A stretch of DNA of 64,000 bases from Pinus tabuliformis (GCA_031772625.1 CM062817.1:952981705-953045704), one strand, 5' to 3'; counted from the first letter of the stretch, positions 12,371-24,085 are shown. A program made the numbers and translations. Notes: a model not told the origin generated them from the sequence alone.

Positions 12371-13319
12371 AAAACATAGAGGCCTCGAAAATCGTTGCTT
12401 ACGACATTGGGGGAAACCACCTGGTCCAGACCTTGGTTGGCAGCTCCTTTTCCGTTTGGTGTAGTGGCTCTGATTGGGGGTAATGGGACCAGTTTCCCAA
12501 TATAAATTATGATAGTGTTGATGGGGTGATATATGATAGTTCAGAGGAATGTTTACACTAATATTAATCCAATCTAAACTAATAATCACATGCATATATC
12601 CTAGTTTAAACACTATCTATCTATGACTATACTCGAGAATAAAATTGAAACATGCGATCTACAATAACGTCCTAAAACAATTGGTAATAAAGATCATTCA
12701 AATGCAATAAGAAGTGAAATCGTTCTAACAATAATAGTTTTGGATAAATTGTTAGCCGAAATGATTGCGAAAGATATATCACATAAGAAATTATTCATAT
12801 ATTCAACATAAAATTTAGGCTATCACCATACAAAAGTGAAATAATGCTAACTAAGCTTTAAACTTTCATACATAAACAATTTGAAGAAAAATTATTGCTT
12901 AATACATAAGTAAAACAAAATCACAAGATAAAAGTACCATTTGTAATAAGTTATGCTCATGTGTTTCAACAATATTGACCTAGTTCCAATCAATCCAACA
13001 CCATCTAAGAGTACAAAAGTGAAATTTCAGTAGAAGATGCCAGATAAGATTAAATTCCATTCATTTCACTAGAACGTTCTCAAAGGGACATTAGTGAATA
13101 TTTTGAAGATTATTTCTGATAAATTTTATGGAACCCTCTCTAAATGCATGAGACATGTTTAAGTACTAAATTATAAATCCTAAAAATAGATTATTAAAAA
13201 AATAGTTGAGAAGGTTTAAACGACCTTCCTAAATTGTGCAAAACAAAACAAAAATAGAAATAAAAAATGGTGACTAACTCCTTTTCATTTGATATTTGAG
13301 ATCATAGATGCTCATCATT

Positions 13320-15600
13320 AGTTTGAGCTATGTTGGTCAGACGATTTTAGATTTCAATTGCCTAGTGAAAACAACATCGGTCAGTGTTGGCACCATTTTT
13401 GCATGGAAGAGGTTAGGCATCGCAGGGTCATCCATTTGTTGTAAGGTTTAACTAAATATTAATAGTATGCTTCCCAGTTTAACCTGGTAATTTTCCTACT
13501 TACTTCCTCTTTTTCCCCTGTTGCTTGCCTCCACTGTTGTTCAAGATTTTTGACATTTGGGAGAAAACCTGGTACAAACTCTGCCACCAGGTTTGTGTTG
13601 TGTACATTTTTGTTGATGTTTTCAATAACATAGTTTGTTGTTGCTGTTGTGATTGCTATTGCCTTTTCTGCTTGTCTAAGCTGAGAATCCCAATAATTTC
13701 TTGAGTTGTTTTGTGGTGTGGAGTCTATCTCTGGGGCTTATCCCTCTGTATGGAGCTTTTTATTAAAATTCTCCCATTCTTTCTCTAAATCAATCACTGG
13801 GGGTTTTGTTGACTAGGTGGAGGTGGAATGAATTTCAGCCTGTTTTTTAGCTGAGGTTTGCTCAGCTGTCTTTTCCGTAGATTTGGTTGAATCCTTTTCT
13901 GACTTCTTACTTTTTCTTCCTTCATTCTCTGACTGTTGCTCTTATTTCTCTAACTCCCTAGTAGACTTCTCTTGGGAATCTGCTTCGGAATCATCTTTAG
14001 AATTTTCTCTGGAGCTCTGTTCTAGGCTTACATTGAGAGTTGGCTCCCTTATTGGCTCAATCAGTAATTGGTCCAATGAGACCTTTAACAATCTCCTTTC
14101 TTTGTATTCATTAAAGGCTTCAAGCTCTTCTGGGTAAAAAATAGTGATGACATGTGCTTCACCTATGTGAATGTATCTTTCTGTAGGAAGACATCATCAA
14201 ATGCATCTTCCTCATGGCTGAATACCTTCACTTTCACCATGGTAGTGAAGTCTCTGGCAGTGCCATTTGGGTCATACTGCCTTCTTGGGAATTTAGGTAA
14301 TTTTAGAGATTGCATGATCTTTGCTTCTTTGAATGCATGCCCTAGATCATGTAGTGATAATGCTCCACAATGCAACAGAAATGTAGGCCAAATGTCCTTT
14401 TTCGCTTCCTTTAATCCTTTGCTTAGCCCACCCTCACTAGCTATTTGATAGGCTATCTCTCTAGCCATCAATTTGTCTAGAACATAGTATGGGAGGATAT
14501 GCGGTGAGGTAATGCTCCGAAATACCTTGATATATGTGAATTTTGCCTCCCCAAACCATCTGGCCACTGGGAGGATATCTACCTCAGCTTCCTTAGAAAA
14601 CATAGGGGAATTTCGGTTGTAAACCTATTTATGGATAGGCAGCATGACTCCATGACAAATTTTGTAAAAATTCGGGTGAAACTGAGACACCCACATGTCC
14701 TTATGATATATATGAATGGGAAGTGGATCCTTCACAGTCCACTTCCATCCCATGATAGGAAGTTTTGAACCAAAACAAATTGCATCCATCACATAGTCAC
14801 TCATAAAAAATGGAGGGTAAACCCTTGAAGGGATACTCATTTTACTCCTCTAATCGATTATCGCGTTTGCTAAATTATCACACAAAATTTGGGCCCAATT
14901 CATTATGGTTGCATTTACAAATGCATCTATTAATGGAAGCCATTCTGGGGAAAATTTAGTGCTATCAGACTTGCCAAACATCCTACATAGCATGGCTGCT
15001 ACAAAACTATGGGGAGGAGAAAAAGCTGTAGTAGAGTACATACTCGATTTGTCCTTTTTGATCTTGCCCTCATTATTTGACCAGGTCTGGGTGACATCTT
15101 TTGGGTCCTTGTTCTCTTTGGAAAACTTCTCAAGGAACTATTTGTTGTTGATCATTTGTGGCTCTATTAGGTGGTACATAAGTTGTAGGTAGTCTGGTGA
15201 AAAATATCCCATAAGCTCTTGGCTTCTATTCTTAAATCCTTTGTTTGAGATACCAGCCTGGTAAATAATCCACTTGACCATATCCGTATAAGGGATTATC
15301 TTTGGGCGCTCGGCTATGCGATGCAGAAATGAGCATGCTGTCTAAAAAATGGTGGCATCTGAGGAAATGGGACCGTCAGTTGTGATCTTTGTTTCTAGAG
15401 GTCTTGGTTCCTTTTCTTCTAATAAATCATACATGGTTTCCCATGTAGAGGTCCCTCCTTCTCTGTTGCATGTAGTATTTGTAAATAAAGGAGTAATTTA
15501 TGATTTCTCAGACGCAACTACCTTGCCCTTCTTTGTCATTGCTCCCAAAGACTCTATCTATGGATTTTTCCTGAAATGGAGAAAAACAGTAGCTATCGGA
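13320..15600 (-). pseudogene. LTR-embedded ORF of G2, right copy
   Basis: A decayed sense-strand reading frame of roughly 750 codons inside the 5' LTR. Open pieces lie at 14850-15041, 14625-14840 and 14163-14603. Coding-like sequence with stops continues at both ends (15600-15050 and 14160-13320). Recognisable segments in order are KVVASE, IIPYTDMVKWI, LCRMFGKSD, PPFFMSDYVMDAICFG, the MAREIAYQ segment and an acidic Ser-rich stretch. A Gln/Asn-rich tail at 13800-13330 includes NYWDSQLRQAEKAIAI and is missing from the other LTR. No catalytic motif is apparent. Conservation of order in both LTRs and shared stops suggest the frame was already part of the LTR before insertion. Confidence 0.72.
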
Positions 15601-16270
15601 TATACAGAGATAAGACTGAATGTAAGATGGAATAATACAGATAAATTGAAAAGGTGATAAGAAAGGAGTTTCATTTGAATGCAAGTGAGAAGATATCGTA
15701 TCACATTGAATGGCTTTTCACACATAAATGCCATTAACCTTTACTAAATGCCCACTAATGGTTCATTATCTCTTAGCTTTATTGATCATTAATGTATGCA
15801 TCGTAAGTCGGAAAGAGAGCTTCTAGGGAGGCGAGCCTTTAAATTTCGAAAATGTTGATTTTGTGATTTTTGAAGCAATATCACAGATCACATTATCGCA
15901 TTGTGTTTGTATGCTTTCCTTATCATTTCTACGAGATGTGAGATACGGGCTGCTTACTACTATTTCCAAAACATAGCTCATTTGTCAGGTTTTCTTGTGT
16001 AAATCCCCTTTTATTAAGCAGCAAACCTAAATACTTGTCTGTGACGTATCTCGAGAGTGGGTCTGAGTCTCAATCGCATTTCATAATCTCGATGGATGGT
16101 AAGTTTGCGGTGTTCTTTTAAATGTCCGAAATGCGATGCGATAAGGGAAATGTTGTCATTGAAATTGTGCATCTCTCACATTTTAAGGTCACTTGTTAAG
16201 GTGCTGCTTCTAAAAATAACGATATGCGATGTGGGCCTTAGTTTTTATAAGAAATGCCTTAGGACTTTGT

Positions 16271-16278
16271 TTATATAA
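16271..16278 (-). promoter_or_regulatory. possible TATA box in 5' LTR of G2
   Basis: TTATATAA sits at the position corresponding to 4921-4928 in the other LTR, about 300 bp from the LTR start. It is a candidate promoter for the LTR-embedded ORF and for the genomic transcript. Confidence 0.4.
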
Positions 16279-16577
16279 GAAACGTACTAGTTTCAATGTG
16301 TTATAGCACAAAGTCCTCTTTTGATCACTTTTCACTAGATTTGGTGGATTAGCAAGGATTTCAATCACGCTTGATCATGCAATATGTGGGAAAGGCAAAC
16401 ATTTACTAGTTTTTTAGAAAGGTGTCTGATTGATATCTTGTTTTATTCCCAAATTTAATAAGGAAAATGCCTAAATGCTCAACTTATTTTTGGAATGATT
16501 TTTTTAAAGGGTCTCCATTTATTATGTAATATTGACTACTACTATTAACAAATGGGGGGTTTTTGAATATCACAACA

Positions 16578-17034
16578 AGTCCATAAACTTACTAAAATTG
16601 GGATCGTTCAGTACCCTCGCTTTTCCCTTTTGCGGAGGGATATACTATGGGAGCCGAGTGATAGGCTCTACATCCTTAGCATCCAACTCTTCAATCACTT
16701 TGTGAAGCTCCTCTTCATCAAGATCTAGGGGTTCATGTGGCTATTTGTATTTTTCCATCATCCCGTTCTACCGAACCTCCTTAGGGTTCTTCCTCGGTGA
16801 CTTCCTCACTAGAATAGATTGTGGCTTCTTTTGCTTCTCCTTAGTGGTCGATGGACTAGTCATAGGAAACCTCGACACCATAGGCATAGACAGTGTGGCT
16901 TCCATCATTGAAACGATTTCAGGGGCTACGACTTCAGAACTCGCAGCTTCTATGGGGTTAGTGGCCATCATTCTATCCAAGAAGGCCTTGCAAAAGGTTT
17001 CTGATAAGTTAGCTAGCCCTGGATGTTTAAACAT
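16578..17034 (-). pseudogene. 3' sense ORF of G3, upstream part
   Basis: The open piece 16768-17034 (88 codons) starts MFKHPGLANLSE and is rich in Ser, Thr and Lys. After one stop the frame continues through an acidic segment (DLDEEELHKVIEELD) to FSKFM at 16578, where element G2 begins. The likely continuation is at 1522 downward, starting PVSTPLFPKKV. The two parts are on the same strand and both remain coding-like to the junction. The ORF is 3' of the G3 integrase, and its role is unknown. Confidence 0.5.
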
Positions 17035-17500
17035 ATCTTCCTAATCTCCCTGATTCATAAAATGAAGACAAGATTTCTCACAAGCAATTTTTAGAAGGAA
17101 AAGTATTCTACTACAGGCTAGCATTCTAGATTTTTAGGTGATTTCAAATTCAAATCTAACCGTTTCGTCCAAATTATGATGATAAATGCATCTTTGGTAG
17201 GAGATTTCCAAAGATTTTCACCATAAATGTAGCCTACCTGCTCCTCCTAACGGGATTTTCGTCGTCCAATTAGCTACAGTGCATCCAACGGTTATTTTTG
17301 TACCTAAGTGCACAACACCATCCTCCATGGCGCAGCCTTCTTAGCACAGCTCCTTCTAGCAAACTTCTTGCTTCCCTAGCATAGCCCCCATTCTTCATTT
17401 TCCCATTCTTCGGGCAGTGTAGTTTATAGTCCGTACATCCTTGCAGTTTCCTGGAGTACTAAGACTATCTTGCTATCATGTAGTCATTACGTAGGCACAG
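17035..17500 (-). other. spacer between integrase and 3' ORF of G3
   Basis: About 470 bp with no recognisable domain. It shows no obvious similarity to the probable LTR of G3 at 24086-24821. Confidence 0.4.
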
Positions 17501-18660
17501 AATCCCCTTGATACAACTTCAAATGACTTCCATTGACTCGTCCTAGAAATAATTCCCCATTCATCTTCACGAGCTAAACTACGCCACCATCAGTAATTTC
17601 CTTCACTATATAGGGCTCTAGTCAATGCATTTGAAACTTCCCAGAGAACTTTGTAAATTTGTTGTCATAAATAAGCACTAAATCATTCATGTTGAATGTG
17701 CATAACATAATATGTTGATCATGACAGGCCTTCTCGCACTCCTTTTGCACTTGTTGGTGAAATCATCCTAATAACCTGTCTTCTTCTAACTCCAACAATT
17801 GTGTGAGGAGCTCCTCCATAGTCTGGCGGTCCACCATATCAGTCAATGTTGCAATCTGAAGACTCGGCACAATATACTCCATGGGAATCACAAACTCTAT
17901 CCCATAGACCAGCCTAAATGGGGTTTGTCCTGTCAACTTCTTACATGTCGTCCGATACGCCCATATGACCACTGGTATGTGCACATCCCAATCGTTCATC
18001 TGTGCATTGCAAACCTTAGTCAACATGTTCTCCAGTATTTTATTGAATTCTTCAACTGTGCCTTTTTCCCGAGGATGATAAGGTGTACCCTTTTGATGAT
18101 AGACATGGAATTCTTCGAGCATTGTGACAATTGTTTCATTTATAAAATGCGTACCCCTATCGCTCATCAGTATCTTAGTACACCCAAATTGAGTCAAGAC
18201 ATATTCAAACAGAAACTTTGCAGCTGTAGCAGCGCTACAATATTTCATTGGTTGTGCTTCCACCTATCTTGTCAAATACTCAGTTGCAGTAAAATATAAC
18301 GCACGTCTGTCTTTTTCCCTAGTGGTTGTATCAGGCTTACAGATTCGATCACCCATTTGTCAAAGACACGTAATGAAATATGAGGATTTAAGGGTATCTC
18401 TTCCCTTCGTGATGGCTTCCCTATCCTTTGAAAAGCATCAGAAGCCACACAATCTGACTTAGAATCTTTATGCACTATTGGCCACCATAATCATGCTCAA
18501 AATCTTCTATGCGGTTGCTCTGCCTACATAGTGTCCTCCCGCTACTCCTCCATGTGCTTCACCAGGGATGCTAGTTCATTCAAACTCCGGAACATATCAA
18601 CGTAGTATTTCATCAATGTCCATCTTATACAAGTGTCCAACGATCACAGAAAAGTTAGTG
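17500..18660 (-). pseudogene. integrase of G3
   Basis: The N-terminal zinc-binding part is near 18570-18650 (HGGVAGGHYVGRATA). The core follows in 17763-18475. In the first catalytic motif the usual Asp reads Glu (WVIES, about 18340). The second Asp is present in SDRGTHF (about 18150) and the Glu in GTVEEFNKILENML (about 18050). A GQTPFRLVYG segment follows (about 17925). The C-terminal part ends near 17510 with VNGSHLKLY. Several stops interrupt it. The residues suggest a Ty3/gypsy integrase without a chromodomain. Confidence 0.85.
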
Positions 18661-20340
18661 GTGAGGACCACCAACTCCTTTTTTTGCGATGTAGAGTATC
18701 CTTTTGGGGTTTCGGTAGTCAAAAACTGGATTATATCAAGAAAATGATCATCTAGGATAGACAGTGCAAAGAGTTGTGCATCTGGAAACTGTTCTTCTAG
18801 ACTAATAAGTTATTTTCCTATCTTGACCATGGATAGATGATCTGGTCTCATGTTTAATCATTGAGGCTTGACAATTACCTCAAAATCATATTCCTAAAAC
18901 AACAATAACCACCTACAGATCTTCCCCCCAAACACAGGCTTATTGACCAGGTACTTGAGAGCGGAGTGATCTGTATACATTTTGAAATGCGCACCTAATA
19001 GATAATATTGAAACTTCTATATTGCGTAGACCATCACCAATCCTTTGCACTCTATATTTTAATAGTTCTTCTCGGCTTTTACAATTTCTTGCTTGCGAAG
19101 GTTATAGGGTGATCTATCTCACCTTCGCCTGGCTAGGTCAATACCACACCCGACGCAATACAAGAGGCATCCACATGAACATGAAATTCTTGCTTCTAGT
19201 ATGGGAATACGAAAATGGGCACAGTTACCATCTTTTCCTTTAATACATCGAGATTGCACTGACACTCTTCATCCCAATACAAGGTCGTGTCTTTCTTCAA
19301 TAGCTTCTCCATCGGCACAGTTATCTATGCGTAAGCTTGGATAAAATTCCTATAATAGCCCGTGTGGCCTAGCATTGCATGCAACTGCTTTACATTCTTC
19401 GGAGCCTCTAAATTGACAATCACTGAAATCTTCGTTGGATCTACCATTAATCACTTTTTATAGACCACATGGTCGAGAAATTTCCCATAAGGCACACTAA
19501 ATATGCACTTCTTTAATTTCTTGGCAATTTGGTATCTGCGATAACTATCCAACATAAGGCACAGACTTGCAACATGGCGCTTTACCAATCCAAACACAGT
19601 CCAGTCATCAAAATACACTTCTAAGAATTTATGGATGAATTATTTGAATGCTGCAATTAAAACCCTTGAAAAGATCGAGGGCGCATTTCTCAGTCTGAAT
19701 GACATCACTGTGTATTGGAAGCATCGCCACTCCATTGTGAAGTTCATCTTGTCGTGATCCTCTCGCACGATATTAATGTGATGGTACCCTAAGAACCCAT
19801 CAGTGAATGAATAAGCTTCTTGCCCTCAAACATTCTCAAAAACTTCATCAGTAAATGGCATTGGAAATGGGTCATGAATGGATGCATCGTTGAGCTTTCT
19901 CAAATCTACGCATATTCAGATTTCAACTTGCTACTTCTTTTCTTGAACAACCATAAGGCTCACTCAATCAGATTCTTCTACTGGCTCAATGATTCCTTCT
20001 TCTATCATTTTTCTATCTCTTTACGTACCTTCTCCTTATACTAGGGATTCAGTTGGTAGGGTCTCTATTTCATTGGCTTCACATCGGCTTTTAAAGTGAT
20101 CTTCATAACTCCCAGATCCCCTACTGTTCCTTTTAGGTCTGAAAACTTGGTAGGAAACAAGTCCTGGTATTCGCGCAACAGTTCTGCCACTTTATCAACT
20201 ATATCCTCATCCCAATAATCAACTATCTTTGCAAACTTAGGCTGTGCATTAGACCCAATGTTTACTTGCCTAGTCTTCAAAGGTTTTGTTATATTAGGTT
20301 TCGCTGCTTTTGGGGCCTTCAACTTCGTGTTGCCCCTCCG
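18661..20340 (-). pseudogene. reverse transcriptase and RNase H of G3
   Basis: The RT N-terminal region is open at 20065-20322 (ELLREYQDLFP and GVMKITLK motifs). Coding-like sequence with stops continues through ICVDLRKLND (about 19910), SFTDGFLGYH (about 19810), the NAPSIFSRV segment (about 19670) and an active site YFDD (about 19605). RNase H follows at roughly 19250-18750 with an FHVHVDAS motif. Codon-level decay is heavy in the RNase H part. The expected order RT, RNase H, integrase is kept. Confidence 0.82.
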
Positions 20341-20395
20341 TCTCTGAAATGTTGATTTTTTGTGGATTCGCTTCTTCTTCTTCTATAGTTACATT

Positions 20396-21172
20396 TTAGC
20401 ATTCCAGCGCATGGCGCGGCTGGGTATTCCAGTCCGGTTGAACCCACTCTACTGTCTCTTCAGGTGTTCTAAAGATAGTGGCCCTAATTTCCTGGATCGC
20501 TTCATCAATGCACTCAAATCCATCCTCGAAGCTCAATGCTAACAAAAAAATTTCCCTCAAGATATCCCAGTTGACCATCCCATCACGTAGCTCCGTTTCC
20601 AAGTACCAATTAATTGGAATGGTATCTGAGGTGTGACAAAATATATCCAAGCATTTCGGTTGTGGCTTTCCTCCCCAAGCTTTAGTCCACCGTGCCAAGT
20701 GCTCGCACATGTCATCCTTTCCACTGTATTTTTCATTCATCCCGTTATTAGTGTAGCCAAACCTTAGCTTCATCATCTACCTATATTCCTTCCAATCGGC
20801 AAAGCTATCCTTATGCGTACCCCACCAATGAGAAGGCATAGTGCACAGTTCCAGATCTAGTGCCTGGAATTGATGTTCCTTGGGCACCTCCCTTTCAAAC
20901 TCATCCAAAAATAAATTAACATCATTTAAGCCATCATAATGTAGGAGATTCCTTACCTCCATTGATACACACCACAACGATTTTGTCATCATATTGCAAT
21001 GTAGTGTAGATACTTCATGCAATCTATTCTGCCAGTGTTCGAGCTCTTCATCTGAATCTGAGGTACATGAACTATCTCTATCCCACGTGATCCACCCATC
21101 TATAGTGGGGTTGATCCAATATTCATCACACATAGTAATATTGTATATTTGATCCAAATCATCATCCTCCAC
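20396..21172 (-). pseudogene. second gag-like region of G3, between protease and RT
   Basis: Two adjoining frames (20777-21172 and 20396-20776) read as one protein with a stop at the joint. It starts with an acidic segment (MEDDDLDQIYNITMCDE), then shows a gag/capsid-like pattern. That pattern includes an HYDGLNDVNLFLDEFE segment, a SHWWGTHKDSF segment and RFGYTNNG, followed by a cysteine-containing region and NWYLETELRDG. A capsid-like fold here, downstream of protease and upstream of RT, is unexpected because the normal gag lies at 22440-23300. The domain call is from pattern resemblance only. Confidence 0.6.
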
Positions 21173-21232
21173 ATAATCACAGACCAGTTCAGTGTAGCAC
21201 GCCCCTTCAGCGGGATCCAGTGGTACAAGAAA

Positions 21233-21669
21233 TCACAATGCCTTCCTCTCAAACGTCATTCTTTGCTTCTTCATATTAATCATTGCATCCATGTCAAACG
21301 CCCAATCAATTCCTAGTAGCACAGGGTAAGGATTGTTGTCATCCACTATTTCAATTACTTCAAAATTGTCCAGAGTGCTTGCTCCTTCAATCTCTATTGT
21401 TATGTCATAAAACGTCCCATAGGAATGATACTCTATTGGCTGGCCATCCATATCTCTATAGGTGACCATTGTAGCGTAGGTCTTCCCATCCTCTCCCATG
21501 TCTTCTTAGGTAGTATGTTCACATCAAAACCCAAATCTAGGATGACTTCATCCATTTTATACTCCATGATCTGCACGGTCAGCTTCATCTCACGCCTTGT
21601 TCTCTTCTTATGTTTACCCAATTTCCTTAAAGTGCATTGTTCTAAAGGAGTCTTAATTTTCTTGTACAA
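21233..21669 (-). pseudogene. aspartic protease of G3
   Basis: Two overlapping frames (21433-21669 and 21233-21499) form a retropepsin-like region. It has a VILDLGFDVNILPKKTWERM motif, in which the usual Asp-Ser/Thr-Gly active site reads Asp-Leu-Gly. The flap region and the C-terminal LLGIDWAFDMDA motif typical of plant gypsy proteases follow. A frameshift lies near 21490. It lies between gag and the second gag-like region. Confidence 0.7.
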
Positions 21670-22439
21670 TTATTGATTAACTGTGGGATTCCTTCCATTG
21701 CCTTCTTATCTCTCAACAACTTCATAATTTTTTTTAGAAAAGTGGCTAGTAGCGAGGGATCCACGTCCTACACTTCACTATCTCCAGTTGATTTCTCTTG
21801 ACTCCTTAATGTAGAAGATTCTGAAAAATTATTCTTGGCCTCCATAAACGTTTCTCTAGCTTAGTTGAGATCAAATTCAATTTCTTTTTCAGGACCCTTG
21901 TGTAGCCATCCTTCGGTCTCGAACTTCTTTCCCTTATCTTCTCGTATCACCATACCACTGCACATTACAATATTAACACTATGACCACCTTCGTGAGGCT
22001 CCGCGCTCATCATCTGTATGTTTTGCGTCAACTATTGCATAATTTTCACCTACATCTTAGCTATCAGCAACGGGAAATATTTGATCACATGATCAAATTG
22101 TTTGCAACACTGGCAATATGGATGCGTTGGGTTCTGATAGTTAAATGTCTTGCTTCTCCATAGTTATAACAAATAATTTAGCCATGACCTCAGCCAGCCC
22201 CTCCTCCTTTTCCTCTTCCACTACCTTGGAATCCCCCGTGCACTGCACCTACTCCTTGATCCCAAAGTCGTTCTCTGCCTACATTATATATGTAGGGGTC
22301 CTTTCCATCATCAGTTTGTAACTTCGACAATTTTTCTCATCATGCCCAATCGATTTATAGAAGGCACAAAAAATTGTTGCAGAGTTAGTACAATCTTCTG
22401 CAAGAGATGAAAATTATTAGTCGTGTGCTTCCGAGCTAT

Positions 22440-23300
22440 CTAACAGATAGCTAACCATAATGGTACTCCTACACTTGGCCCTGCAATGTTTTTAGGCTTC
22501 AAATGAACTCGACCTTTTCCAATCAAATAATTTTGATAAATAGGGAAATGATCCTTATCATGTCCCTTATATTTCCATTTTATACACCAAACTTCAGCGC
22601 GCACCTCAGGCTGAACATCCTTCTCTTTTTTCAAGCTTTGCAACTCCATGTGCAGGGTTGATAGCTCCAACTGAATCTGTTGTAAGCCAACATTTGTATC
22701 CTGCACTGGAGAGGCTTCTAACCTCATCGCAATCTCCACAAGTTCCGCTTGCATTCCTATATTTTTCTGCGATAATGGTAATCTCAGATGAGGCAACATT
22801 GAAGGATTGTACCAATCTCTTTGTTTATCATCCTTGATCTTCATATTAGCCTACTGGATCAAGCATTTTAGCCTCTGATCGAAATCCCATGAGGACTCAT
22901 TTAGCCTCTGTTGTATTTTCTTAAACTCGGTTATAGACTGCGCCTGAGACATAAGCTTCTTAAACTCAATGTTCAACGCATGTTGAGTCTCTTCCATAAT
23001 CACGCGAGGTCTATCTTGACAGAACTTGATATACCAAGTCAGCGGCCTATCCTGCGACACTGTGACCAACTACATTTTCTTTATATTATCATCAATAACA
23101 GAATTGTGTGAGGTCTTTGCTTCCAACCCCTTTGAAGATCGGCATCTTCATTACGTTCGCCATGTTTAATTGTTGATGCGGAGGTGGAGTTGGAGGGGAA
23201 GGTGTAGGTGTATATACGACGGAGGTGGAGGTGGAGGTGGAGTGGATGGGTGAGGTATCCTCAGGATGCCCTGACTTACTATCTGCGGTGCACTTCACAG
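22440..23300 (-). pseudogene. gag of G3
   Basis: Open pieces lie at 23092-23298 (Ser/Thr/Pro-rich start, then MPIFKGVGSKDLTQF), 22851-23069 (DRPLTWYIKF, capsid-like) and 22440-22844. The last piece has a coiled-coil-like Leu/Gln/Glu stretch, and then a zinc-knuckle remnant. The knuckle sequence WCIKWKYKGHDKDHF keeps the first Cys and the His, but the second and last Cys are changed. It is the nucleocapsid/capsid precursor and is now broken by at least two frame changes. Confidence 0.75.
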
Positions 23301-23518
23301 TGTACTAAAAATAGTTCCTTCGTCGTCGCTGGAAGAGGATCCTAATAGTGGACTGTATTTAGAGCCTGATTCTCCATTCCTTCTAAAGGTTTTTCTACTT
23401 CGCGTAGTCCCGAAGATCAAGGTAGTGACATAATCCATTTCTCACACAACAACATCTTAATCCAAATTTTCATAGATTTGAAATACTTACCTCGTGGTCC
23501 CTTGAAGAGCCTACACTC

Positions 23519-23960
23519 TCATTTGCTATAGTTGATGGTCGTATCGATCGAGAGCTCAGTGATGAATCCTCCTAAGATACGATCAATCCAATGATCAACG
23601 ACCCGCATGATGTTATTTTCTGAAGCTTCCAGGCACTTCACTAGCTCTGGAGTCCACATAATAGGGTCGTCTAGTCTCCACGTACCCTCACTGTTTGCTA
23701 ATACAGACGGCCACTCATGCAATTCGCAAGGGAAGAAACATAAAAAGGCTTCAGTTTCATTGGTGTATAGGTATCTATTCAACCACTGTTCCTTGGATAA
23801 CCGCAGGTTTCTGTTCTACTGAGTTGCAAACGCGTGTAACTTTCGATTGATCCACTTTTTGATTTTCTTCTTAGTAGAAAACCACTTATTCGAAATCACA
23901 CATTCCTTTGATAGATCCCAGTCCTGGCAATAGAATCATTTTTTGGCTTGATGGGGCCTG
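23519..23960 (-). pseudogene. upstream ORF of G3, unrecognised
   Basis: A coding-like minus-strand stretch precedes gag. An open piece at 23519-23782 (87 codons) is preceded by a Lys-rich segment up to about 23955 with one stop. It is rich in Trp and Cys. I do not recognise it. It could be an extra 5' ORF or the N-terminus of gag. Confidence 0.4.
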
Positions 23961-24020
23961 ACCTGGGTTTAACTTTAACCACACCAACTAACAAAACCCT
24001 AACTGCTGGCCCTTTCGGCA

Positions 24021-24043
24021 ACAACCTGCATAGTGCAGGTTGT
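24021..24043. repeat. perfect 10-bp hairpin in leader of G3
   Basis: ACAACCTGCA and TGCAGGTTGT are exact inverted repeats separated by 3 bases. The hairpin lies between the probable LTR and the first ORF, where retroelement RNAs often carry packaging or dimerisation structures. That role is inference. Confidence 0.7.
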
Positions 24044-24085
24044 AGTCTCACCCGAAGCAGTATTGGGGAGAAGCTAGAACCAATT

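Larger units (their letters stand above)
1523..16577 (-). mobile_element. Ty3/gypsy LTR retrotransposon G2 with giant LTRs
   Basis: A minus-strand gypsy element of about 15 kb. Two long direct repeats (1523-5227 and 12377-16577) flank a gag-protease-RNase H-RT-RNase H-integrase region read right to left. The LTRs run from TGTTGTG to CCTCA in element orientation. A primer-binding-like site lies 6 bp inside the right LTR. The element interrupts the 3' ORF of G3, since coding-like sequence on the same strand resumes on both sides. I could not find a clean 5-bp target duplication. The 5-mers next to the ends (positions 1518-1522 and 16578-16582) do not match, so the ends have either mutated or are misplaced by a few bases. 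No clear polypurine tract is visible next to 5227. All reading frames are interrupted, so the copy is dead by itself. Confidence 0.85.
12377..16577 (-). repeat. 5' LTR of G2
   Basis: A 4201-bp partner of the repeat at 1523-5227, and the longer, probably more complete copy. Its outer end (TGTTGTG in element orientation) abuts G3 coding sequence at 16578. Its inner end abuts the primer site. The TG/CA dinucleotide at the inner edge is altered (TAGAGGCC where the other copy has TGAGGCC). Confidence 0.9.

Noticed and set aside
17799-18299. Plus-strand frame of 166 codons
   Set aside because: It lies opposite the integrase of G3, whose catalytic motifs identify the minus strand as the coding strand.
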